Shown one piece after another: positions 32,243 through 38,714 of a DNA stretch of 45,295 bases. Source of the stretch: Elusimicrobiota bacterium. Lineage in GTDB: Bacteria; Elusimicrobiota; Elusimicrobia; Elusimicrobiales; UBA9959. Location: the NCBI GenBank assembly GCA_016234365.1, contig JACRER010000029.1, forward strand, positions 1 to 45,295. The letters are read 5' to 3'. The translations under genes were made by a program, and so were the position numbers. The stretch's first letter is position 1. The number at the start of each line of letters is the position of its first letter. The notes under the pieces were generated by a model. That model made no database searches. It was given only the letters and a program-made list of their open reading frames with translations, and was not told the origin of the DNA.

Positions 32243-33949
32243 ATGAAAAACGAGATCAGCGTAAGGATCACCGGCGAAGCCGGGCAGGGGATAATCTCCG
32301 CCGGCATGATGCTGGCCCGCCTGTATAAGGACAGCGGGCGGCATGTTTTCGCCATACAGGATTACATGTCCCGCATCCGCGGGGGCAATAACTTCATCCA
32401 GGTGCGCGCTGCGGTAAGCCCGGTAGCCGCGCCGGTGGAACGGGCCGATATCATAGTGGCCCTGGACAGAGAAGCGGTGGACGCCGGCAAGGCCGCCCTG
32501 GCTCCCGGCGGCGTACTGCTGCTCGACGCGGATAAATTCGGCGTAAAGGACCTGGGGAACGGCTGGCTCAATGCGCCCGTCTACGCCCTGGCCCAGGAAG
32601 CCGGCGGCCCCATTTACGCCAATTCCGTCGCGCTGGGCATTCTGGCGGCGCTGACCTGCGGCAACTTCGACGACGCCGCAAAAGCGGTGGCCCGGGAGTT
32701 CGCGGCCAAAGGCGGTGAAGCGGCCGCCGCTAACGCGCAAGCCGCCCGCAAGGGCTACGAGTACGCCTCCCAAAATATCAAGACCGCCGCCTTCAGGCTG
32801 GCCGCCGCCCCGCACGCGCGCCGCCTGCTGCTGGCCGGCAACGAGGCGCTGGCGCTCGGGGCCATTTCCGCCGGCTGCAAGTTCTACACCGCCTACCCGA
32901 TGTCCCCTTCCACCGGCATTATGAATACCGTGGCCGACTATGCGGCGCGCTACGGGATAATAGTGGAACAGGCCGAGGACGAAATAGCCGCCGTCAATAT
33001 GGCGGCGGGCGCCTCGTTCGCCGGGGTGAGGGCCATGACCGCCAGTTCCGGCGGAGGCTTTGCGCTGATGTGCGAGGGTCTCAGCCTGGCCGCCATGACG
33101 GAAATCCCGCTGGTAATAGCGCTGGTAATGCGCCCGGGGCCCGCCACCGGCTTTCCCACCCGCACCGCCCAGGAGGACCTGGAGTTCGCGCTGCACGCCG
33201 GGCACGGGGAATTCGCGCGCGCCGTTTATACGCCGGGCTCGCCGGAGGAATGCTTCCTGGCCGCCAGGCGCGCCTTCAACACCGCCGAGCGCTTCCAGGT
33301 CCCGGCGCTTATCCTGTCGGACCAGTACCTGGCCGAGTCGTTCACCAATACCGCGCTTCCCGATACGGCGGGCGAGCCGCCCGACAGGGGCCTCATCCTT
33401 GATAACGGGGCTGCGCCGGGCACGCGCCGCTACGAGTACAGCGCCGACGGGGTCTCGCCCCGCGCCATCCCGGGCAGGTCGGAGGCCCTGGCCGTAGCGG
33501 ACAGCGACGAGCACGGCCCGGAAGGCCATATCACCGAGCTGGCGGAGACCCGGATAAAGATGACGGAGAAGCGCCTGAAACTGAAATTGGCCGGGCTGGC
33601 GAAGGAAATCCTGCCGCCCACGGTGATCAATCCCGGGGCCGGCACCATGCTCTGCGGCTTCGGCTCGACTTTGGGAGTAATGAGGGAGGCCTGCGCCGCG
33701 GCGAACGGGACCGGCTTCATACATTACCCGCAGATCTGGCCCTTTCCGGCGGCCGCGACGCTGGCCGCGCTGAAAGGGGCCGGGCGCGTACTTACGGTGG
33801 AGAACAACGCCACCGGGCAGCTGGCCCGGCTGCTGCTGCGTGAAACCGGCTTTAAGCCGCACGGCTCGGTGTTGAAATACGACGGGCGGCCTTTCGCGCT
33901 GGACGAGGTGGCGGCCGCGCTGGCGGGCTTCGGCGCGCCAGGCCGCTGA
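32243..33949 (+). CDS. korA: 2-oxoacid:acceptor oxidoreductase, subunit alpha
   Basis: This 568-residue subunit has an N-terminal gamma-type domain (about 1-180, ITGEAGQGIISAG) fused to the pyrimidine-binding alpha domain (from about 190, with SAGCKFYTAYPMSPSTG) and a C-terminal domain. With the beta subunit it decarboxylates a 2-oxoacid to acyl-CoA and reduces ferredoxin. The substrate (2-oxoglutarate, pyruvate or branched-chain) cannot be fixed from sequence. ATG 32243 follows AGGGGGGG. The korB gene lies downstream, separated by the CarF-like gene. Confidence 0.9.
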   Translation: MKNEISVRITGEAGQGIISAGMMLARLYKDSGRHVFAIQDYMSRIRGGNNFIQVRAAVSPVAAPVERADIIVALDREAVDAGKAALAPGGVLLLDADKFGVKDLGNGWLNAPVYALAQEAGGPIYANSVALGILAALTCGNFDDAAKAVAREFAAKGGEAAAANAQAARKGYEYASQNIKTAAFRLAAAPHARRLLLAGNEALALGAISAGCKFYTAYPMSPSTGIMNTVADYAARYGIIVEQAEDEIAAVNMAAGASFAGVRAMTASSGGGFALMCEGLSLAAMTEIPLVIALVMRPGPATGFPTRTAQEDLEFALHAGHGEFARAVYTPGSPEECFLAARRAFNTAERFQVPALILSDQYLAESFTNTALPDTAGEPPDRGLILDNGAAPGTRRYEYSADGVSPRAIPGRSEALAVADSDEHGPEGHITELAETRIKMTEKRLKLKLAGLAKEILPPTVINPGAGTMLCGFGSTLGVMREACAAANGTGFIHYPQIWPFPAAATLAALKGAGRVLTVENNATGQLARLLLRETGFKPHGSVLKYDGRPFALDEVAAALAGFGAPGR

Positions 33950-33967
33950 AAAAGGTGTAAAACCGCC

Positions 33968-34699
33968 ATGGACCTGGAACTTAAACAGCGGCAATTCAAC
34001 TCCGCGATGGCCCTTTACGCGGAACGCCGGCGTTACGCGGTCTTCGGCAAACTGGTGGCGGCGGGCAACGTGTCGCTGCAGGCCTTCCTGCTGTGGCGCG
34101 CGGCCGCGGTTTCCCTGGGGTTCTGGGGACGGCTGGCGGCGCTGGCGGCGGCCTGGCTGCTGGCCGACTTCGTGAACGGACTGGTGCACATGCACACGGA
34201 CAGCATGGACGACTATGAGTCGATTGGCGGGCCGCTTATAGCCAATTTTCACCTGCATCACAAGAGGCCGCGTTATACGGACAGTCCCCTGCCGCTGGTG
34301 TATTTTAACGAGAGCGCTTCCAAGGTGTGGCTGCTCCCCTGCCTTTGCGCGCTGGCCTGGCTGGCCGGCCGGCCAGGGGTGAACCCCTGGCTGCTTTGCG
34401 CGCTGATTTACGCCGGGGTCCTGTCCTCCGTGGCGGAAGTCTCGCATTACCTGGCGCACAATTCAGTATCCCCGGCCGCGGCGGCGCTGGCGCGCGCGGG
34501 CCTGCTGCTCGACAAGCGGCGCCACGCCAGGCACCATCTCCAGGACAACGTGAGCTACGCTTTCCTCAACGCCGCCACCGACCCGCTGGTGGATTTTATA
34601 GCGGCTAAATTTTATGCTGGTTATAAGAACGGCACCGACCTGCACTACGCCGCCTATACCGCGCCCAGCGCGGACAGGGACGCCGGGGCCGGCGGCTGA
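33968..34699 (+). CDS. CarF/PEDS1-type plasmanylethanolamine desaturase homologue
   Basis: This 243-residue membrane protein has three or four hydrophobic segments and the histidine motifs of the CarF/TMEM189 family: DFVNGLVHMHTD (about 67-78), FHLHHKRP (94-101), EVSHYLAHN (157-165) and RRHARHH (184-190). Characterised members introduce the vinyl-ether double bond of plasmalogens in an O2-dependent diiron reaction. Residues here match the motif spacing in the human and Myxococcus enzymes as I recall them. It sits between korA and korB, 18 nt after korA, so it is in the same transcript. Confidence 0.78.
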   Translation: MDLELKQRQFNSAMALYAERRRYAVFGKLVAAGNVSLQAFLLWRAAAVSLGFWGRLAALAAAWLLADFVNGLVHMHTDSMDDYESIGGPLIANFHLHHKRPRYTDSPLPLVYFNESASKVWLLPCLCALAWLAGRPGVNPWLLCALIYAGVLSSVAEVSHYLAHNSVSPAAAALARAGLLLDKRRHARHHLQDNVSYAFLNAATDPLVDFIAAKFYAGYKNGTDLHYAAYTAPSADRDAGAGG

Positions 34700-34789
34700 A
34701 GCTGGCTTGCGCGTGCAACAACCAGGCGACATGAACAAGACCGCCGGCAGTGGCGTTCTGCTGACGCCCGCGGGAAGGGGATAGCTAAT

Positions 34790-35638
34790 ATGGAACCGAG
34801 GACTTTCGACTCCGCCGACCCCGTGGCCTGGTGCCCCGGCTGCGGCAACTTCGGCATACAGGCCGCGCTGAAAGCCGCGCTGGCCGCGCTGGGCAAAAAA
34901 CCGCGGGAACTGCTGCTGGTTTCGGGCATAGGGCAGGCCGCTAAAATGCCGCATTATATCAAGGCCAATTTTTTCAACGGCCTGCACGGCCGGGCGCTGC
35001 CCGCCGCCGCGGCGGCCAAGATCGCCAACCGCGCCCTGACCGTAATAGTGACCACCGGCGACGGTGATTGCTACGGCGAGGGCGGCAATCACTTCATCCA
35101 CAATATCAGGCGCAACGTGGACATGACCGTAATAGTGCACGACAACCAGATCTACGGCCTCACCAGGGGCCAGGCTTCTCCCACTTCGGAGCCGGGCATG
35201 AAGACCAAGATCCAGCCCGGCGGGGTGATACTGGCCCCGTTCCCGCCGCTGGAGACCGCGCTGGCGCTGGGCTGCGGCTTCGTGGCCCGCGGCTACGCGG
35301 CCGAAAAGGAACATTTGACGGAACTTATCCTGGCCGGCATAAGGCACAAGGGCTTTTCGCTCATAGACGTTCTCCAGCCCTGCGTATCGTTCAATAAGCT
35401 GAACACTTATAACTGGTACGCCGGGCGGGTCTACAAGGTGGGGCCGGAACACGACGCGGCGGACAGGGCCGCCGCCATGACTTTGGCGGCCCTGAGGGAA
35501 CGCCTGCCCATAGGCGTGGTCTACAGCGGCGCAAAACCCTCCTACGAGGAGCTCAGCGGCCTGGACGGCCTGCCGCCGCTGGCGGACGCGCAGGTATCCG
35601 GCATAGACATTGCCCCGGTCCTTACGGACTTTCAATAA
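34790..35638 (+). CDS. korB: 2-oxoacid:acceptor oxidoreductase, subunit beta
   Basis: This 282-residue subunit binds thiamine diphosphate (GDGD at about 90-93) and should hold one 4Fe-4S cluster. Two cysteines are in WCPGCGN (15 and 18) and one in LQPCVSF (198). The fourth ligand expected in SGIGC is Gln49 (SGIGQAAKMPHY), and Ala59 stands where some relatives have a nearby Cys. ATG 34790 follows GGAAGGGG. It pairs with korA to form a two-subunit enzyme, since no separate delta (ferredoxin) subunit gene is seen. Confidence 0.9.
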   Translation: MEPRTFDSADPVAWCPGCGNFGIQAALKAALAALGKKPRELLLVSGIGQAAKMPHYIKANFFNGLHGRALPAAAAAKIANRALTVIVTTGDGDCYGEGGNHFIHNIRRNVDMTVIVHDNQIYGLTRGQASPTSEPGMKTKIQPGGVILAPFPPLETALALGCGFVARGYAAEKEHLTELILAGIRHKGFSLIDVLQPCVSFNKLNTYNWYAGRVYKVGPEHDAADRAAAMTLAALRERLPIGVVYSGAKPSYEELSGLDGLPPLADAQVSGIDIAPVLTDFQ

Positions 35639-35670
35639 CAGGGAGAAAGCCCCCTTACGGCCAGGCTCAT

Positions 35671-35700
35671 TTGCTTTCTTTCTGCGAAATGTTTTATAAA
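35671..35700 (+). promoter_or_regulatory. Predicted promoter for the superoxide dismutase gene
   Basis: TTGCTT (35671-35676) and TATAAA (35695-35700) are 18 bp apart, 19 bp upstream of the start codon. This would let sod be expressed separately from korB. Confidence 0.45.
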
Positions 35701-35718
35701 TTGGGTTAGGGGGAAGTG

Positions 35719-36408
35719 ATGAAAAAGGACGTGATCGCGCTCGCCGCAGCGGCGGGGTTCCTGTACGCCGTTACCGCGTGCGCCCAGCAGACCGAGAACA
35801 AGGGGGGAAATATGCAGCAAACACTACCAACATACAAAGCAATGGCCTATCCGGACCTTTCCGGAATGCCCGGCTTCAGCGGGCAGTTGATGGCCAGCCA
35901 CCTGAAACTCTACCAGGGCTACGTGAACAACACGAATGCCCTGGCGGAGAAACTGGCGGCCCTGCTTGCCGAAGGCAAAGAGAAGACTCCGGAGTACGCG
36001 GAGCTCAAGCGCCGCTTCGGCTGGGAGTTCAACGGCATGCGCCTGCACGAGCTGTATTTCGGCAACCTGGGCGGGGCCGGCGCGCCCAGGCAGAGCAGCC
36101 GGGCATACAAGACCATCCAGGACGACTTCGGGAGTTTCGAGGCCTGGAGAAAGGACTTCACGGCCACCGGTCTTATGCGCGGCGTCGGCTGGACGGTCCT
36201 TTACCGGGACAACACCTCCGGCAGGCTCTTCAACGCCTGGATCACCGAGCACGACGGAGGGCACCTGGCCGGCTGCACTCCGCTGCTTGTACTGGACGTA
36301 TTCGAGCACGCCTACCTGACCGACTACCAATTGGACAGGGCCAAGTATATCGAAGCCTTTTTCATGGTGGTAAACTGGGACGAGGTGGACAAGCGCTGGC
36401 CGAAGTGA
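35719..36408 (+). CDS. Fe/Mn superoxide dismutase with lipoprotein signal
   Basis: The enzyme turns superoxide into H2O2 and O2. The four metal ligands are His in MASHLKLY, His in RLHELYFGN, Asp in LDVFEHAYLTDY and His in the same segment. The long form (229 residues) has a lipoprotein signal ending in a lipobox (AVTAC), so it should be a periplasm-facing lipoprotein. A second start at ATG 35812, preceded by AAGGGGGG at 4-nt spacing, would give a 198-residue cytosolic form of normal SodB length. Use of each start is unproven. It is the first gene of an oxygen-defence run. Confidence 0.9.
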   Translation: MKKDVIALAAAAGFLYAVTACAQQTENKGGNMQQTLPTYKAMAYPDLSGMPGFSGQLMASHLKLYQGYVNNTNALAEKLAALLAEGKEKTPEYAELKRRFGWEFNGMRLHELYFGNLGGAGAPRQSSRAYKTIQDDFGSFEAWRKDFTATGLMRGVGWTVLYRDNTSGRLFNAWITEHDGGHLAGCTPLLVLDVFEHAYLTDYQLDRAKYIEAFFMVVNWDEVDKRWPK

Positions 36409-36422
36409 CCCCCCCGGGCCGT

Positions 36423-36462
36423 CCGGCCAAGGGAGAGCCCCCCTGCGGGCTCTTTCCGGCCG
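36423..36462 (+). terminator. Stem-loop after superoxide dismutase
   Basis: AGAGCCC (36434-36440) pairs with GGGCTCT (36447-36453) across a 6-nt loop, flanked by CCGGCC on the left and its palindromic partner on the right. The U-run is short (TTT), so termination may be partial. Confidence 0.5.
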
Positions 36463-36507
36463 GAGGTTCGAGGGGTATAGGAAAAGTTGAACGGTAAAGG
36501 GGGAAGA

Positions 36508-36678
36508 ATGAAACAGGTAAAACATGCGGCTAAAAAAACCGCCGGGAAAGCGTCCGCTAAATACGGCTGCGGCGTCTGCGGCACCGTTATAGAAGTCGAC
36601 CCGTGCGGCTGTGGCTGTGATTCCGCGGCCGCGCTGGTCTGCTGCGGTAAAAAGATGGCCAGGAAACGCCCCGCTTGA
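36508..36678 (+). CDS. Desulforedoxin-like small protein
   Basis: This 56-residue protein has a Lys-rich N-terminus and a CxxC...CCG core: YGCGVCGTVIEV (Cys21, Cys24) and LVCCGKKM (Cys45, Cys46). These match the four Fe ligands of desulforedoxin or the N-terminal domain of desulfoferrodoxin. Three extra cysteines (33, 35, 37) are unusual. It may transfer electrons or bind iron. ATG 36508 has AAAGGGGG upstream. It lies between sod and bfr. Confidence 0.7.
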   Translation: MKQVKHAAKKTAGKASAKYGCGVCGTVIEVDPCGCGCDSAAALVCCGKKMARKRPA

Positions 36679-36706
36679 GAACGGGGTTTGCGGTTGCAAC
36701 GCTAAG

Positions 36707-36774
36707 GGTCCGGAAGATGCGGGATACGGCGCGTAGTTCCAGCGAACGGGGAGCGCCGCCCCGTCTTCCGGGCC
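36707..36774 (+). ncRNA. Highly structured RNA element before bfr
   Basis: The 68-nt stretch folds into one long hairpin: GGTCCGGAAGA (36707-36717) pairs with TCTTCCGGGCC (36764-36774), with one G-U. Then CGGG pairs with CCCG, and CGGCGC (36727-36732) pairs with GCGCCG (36753-36758), with two small bulges. It ends about 9 nt before the bfr ribosome-binding site. It may be an attenuator, a stability element or a regulator-binding site; the mechanism is inference. Confidence 0.4.
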
Positions 36775-36799
36775 TAGCTATCAAGGAGAGGTGGCACAA

Positions 36800-37270
36800 A
36801 TGAAAGGGAATCCTGAACTGTTAAAAACGCTGAACTCGCTGCTGGCCGACGAACTTACGGCCATAAACCAGTACATGGTGCATTCCGAAATGTGCGCGAA
36901 CTGGGGCTACCAGAAGCTGCATAAGCACTTCGAGAAAAGGGCCATAACGGAGATGAAGCACGCGGAAAAGCTGATAGGGCGCATCCTCTTCCTGGAGGGC
37001 ACCCCCACCGTAAGCGACCTCAGGAAAATAATGATCGGCGCCGAAGTGCCCAAGCAGCTCGCCAACGACCATGCCGCGGAAGCCGGGGCCATCAAGGCTT
37101 ACAACGAGGCCCTGATCCAGGCCGGAGAGGTTAAAGACCACGCCACCCGCGACTTCCTGCAGGAGATCCTCAACGACGAGGACGGCCACATAGACGAAAT
37201 AGAGGGACTTCAGGACCAGGTAAGCCAGATGACCCTGCCGGTGTTCCTGGCCACCCAGGTAAAGGAATAG
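36800..37270 (+). CDS. bfr: Bacterioferritin
   Basis: This 156-residue protein is close to E. coli Bfr in length and pattern (LLADELTAINQYMVHSEM). The ferroxidase ligands are present: Glu in DEL, Glu and His in EMKHAEK, Glu in EAGAIKAY and Glu/His in NDEDGHID. The heme-binding Met (EM) is also present. It forms a 24-mer that stores iron. ATG 36800 has AAGGAGAG upstream; an alternative GTG lies at 36791. It follows the long structured element. Confidence 0.95.
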   Translation: MKGNPELLKTLNSLLADELTAINQYMVHSEMCANWGYQKLHKHFEKRAITEMKHAEKLIGRILFLEGTPTVSDLRKIMIGAEVPKQLANDHAAEAGAIKAYNEALIQAGEVKDHATRDFLQEILNDEDGHIDEIEGLQDQVSQMTLPVFLATQVKE

Positions 37271-37292
37271 CGGGGCCTTCACGCCGGCCCCG
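37271..37292 (+). terminator. Stem-loop after bfr
   Basis: CGGGGCC (37271-37277) pairs with GGCCCCG (37286-37292) around an 8-nt loop directly after the stop. There is no U-run, so it may be a stability hairpin rather than a terminator. Confidence 0.35.
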
Positions 37293-37338
37293 TGGCCGGC
37301 TTAGACTTAAGGAACTGTTTCCATAACAGGAGGCTGTA

Positions 37339-37851
37339 ATGAACGTATTCGAGTTCGCCATCAAGATGGAGCTGGCCGGCCAGGAGTTCTACGAGAAGCT
37401 GGCCCGGGGCGTTCCCCACGCCGGGCTGAAGAGCATTTTCTCACAGCTTGCCGCTGATGAACAAAAGCATTACAAGATCTTTTCAGCTCTGAAAGCCCAG
37501 CACCGGGAGGCGGCAATGGCGGACACTCCCGCCCTGGAACAGGCAAAAACCATATTCCGCGACCTGCTCGCGCAGAAGGACCCCGCCGGGCCGGTAAAAG
37601 GCGACCTGGAAGCCTACCGCTACGCCATAAAGCTGGAGGCGGACAGCTTCCGGCTTTACGAGGAAGCGGCGGCGAAAGAGAAAGATCAGGGCGTAAAAGG
37701 GCTCCTGCTGCGCATTGCGGGCGAGGAGCACAAACACTTCGAGATCCTGCAGAACATCTACGACTTCGTCAATGCCCCCAACCAGTATCTTGCCTGGGGC
37801 GAGTTCAGCAATCTCGGCGAATTCCGTCAGTTCGGCCGCGACACAGATTGA
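37339..37851 (+). CDS. Rubrerythrin-like ferritin-family protein
   Basis: This 170-residue four-helix protein has paired ExxH motifs: EFYEKLARG with ADEQKHYKIF in the first half and SFRLYEEAAAKE with AGEEHKHFEI in the second. They match the diiron site of rubrerythrin-type peroxidases. It lacks the rubredoxin domain at the C-terminus. It is probably a peroxide- or iron-handling protein beside bfr. It starts after AGGAGG. Confidence 0.85.
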   Translation: MNVFEFAIKMELAGQEFYEKLARGVPHAGLKSIFSQLAADEQKHYKIFSALKAQHREAAMADTPALEQAKTIFRDLLAQKDPAGPVKGDLEAYRYAIKLEADSFRLYEEAAAKEKDQGVKGLLLRIAGEEHKHFEILQNIYDFVNAPNQYLAWGEFSNLGEFRQFGRDTD

Positions 37852-37877
37852 GCGGCCGTTCTGCGGCCGGAAGAACG

Positions 37878-38000
37878 ATGAAAGTATCACCGATTTTGCA
37901 GGACAGGCTCTTTGAAAACGCCCCTCGGTCAAATTGGGAAGATCTCTGGACGCCGAGACCGGTGTGTCCATGCTGCTCTGTCTGGGCCTGGTGCCGATAA
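37878..38000 (+). CDS. Possible 40-residue small ORF
   Basis: An ATG at 37878 with GGAAG upstream opens a 40-codon frame ending in a Cys/Trp-rich tail (CPCCSVWAWCR). Nearby, another frame reads MLLCLGLVPIMWALGTGGKAG, which resembles a membrane segment. The stretch may instead be a degraded membrane-protein gene. Not recognised. Confidence 0.25.
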   Translation: MKVSPILQDRLFENAPRSNWEDLWTPRPVCPCCSVWAWCR

Positions 38001-38106
38001 TGTGGGCGCTGGGTACCGGTGGAAAAGCCGGGAGATGAATAGGAATGAATCAGAGAGCTGATTCCGGATTTAAAGGGCTTGTGACAGAAATTACTGGGAG
38101 GGACAA

Positions 38107-38583
38107 ATGAATAAAAAAGTGATAAAGCTATGCGCATTCGCGCTGATACTCGGCAGTTCTCCAGCTTTTGCTGGAGAAAGCAGGAATACGGGAAGCGAAC
38201 CTGCGCACCAAATGAAGATGGAGAATATGCCCAGTGTAAGCACGGGAACAGTGAAAAAGGTGGAACCCGGTAAAAAAACAAAGGCCGCAAAAGCAACCGC
38301 GCGCAAGGTAACCAAAGAGGAAGTCGGGAAAGACGCGGTTTGTCCCGTAACCGGGGACAAGTTCAAGGTGACCGCTGAGACCGGCTCTGCTTCCTACAAG
38401 GGTAAGATCTATTATTTCTGCTGCCCCGCTTGCGATAAGCCTTTTCTTGAAAACCCGGAGAAGTATTTGCCCAAAAAGCAGACGGTCCAGGCTAAAATAT
38501 ATGTCTGCCCTATGGGCGACTACCGGGGGGACAAGCCCGGCAAGTGCCCCAAGTGCGGAATGGACCTGATCGAGAAGAAATAG
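38107..38583 (+). CDS. Secreted YHS and heavy-metal-binding domain protein
   Basis: This 158-residue protein has a signal peptide (KLCAFALILGSSPAFAGE) and a Lys/Met-rich linker. A YHS-like domain follows (CPVTGDKFKV, then SYKGKIYYFCCPACDKPF), and last a heavy-metal-binding domain (VCPMGDYRGDKPGKCPKCGMDL, split by GD). Such modules usually sit on copper or heavy-metal ATPases and CusB-type proteins. Here they form a free periplasmic protein, which may bind or deliver copper or another metal. Confidence 0.82.
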   Translation: MNKKVIKLCAFALILGSSPAFAGESRNTGSEPAHQMKMENMPSVSTGTVKKVEPGKKTKAAKATARKVTKEEVGKDAVCPVTGDKFKVTAETGSASYKGKIYYFCCPACDKPFLENPEKYLPKKQTVQAKIYVCPMGDYRGDKPGKCPKCGMDLIEKK

Positions 38584-38626
38584 TCGAAAAGTTTTATTCT
38601 TACAGGGCCGCGGTCGGTGGCGCGGG

Positions 38627-38649
38627 CCTTACCGCCGCAGGCGGTAAGG
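38627..38649. terminator. Perfect 10-bp hairpin between convergent genes
   Basis: CCTTACCGCC (38627-38636) pairs exactly with GGCGGTAAGG (38640-38649) over a GCA loop. It lies between two convergent genes, where it may work on both strands, but there is no U-run on either side. Confidence 0.4.
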
Positions 38650-38714
38650 GGGGCGGCTTGCCAGGCGCCGTAGGCCGGACTGCGTGTTGCCGGACTTCCA
38701 CGGCAAAACAGCGG

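Noticed and set aside
31988-34459. An 823-codon minus-strand frame opposite korA and the CarF-like gene
   Set aside because: The plus-strand genes have clear catalytic motifs; the minus-strand translation is low-complexity and unmotivated.
34732-34785. A 17-codon frame between carF-like gene and korB
   Set aside because: Very short and without a similarity; the 90-nt gap more likely carries only the korB ribosome-binding site.
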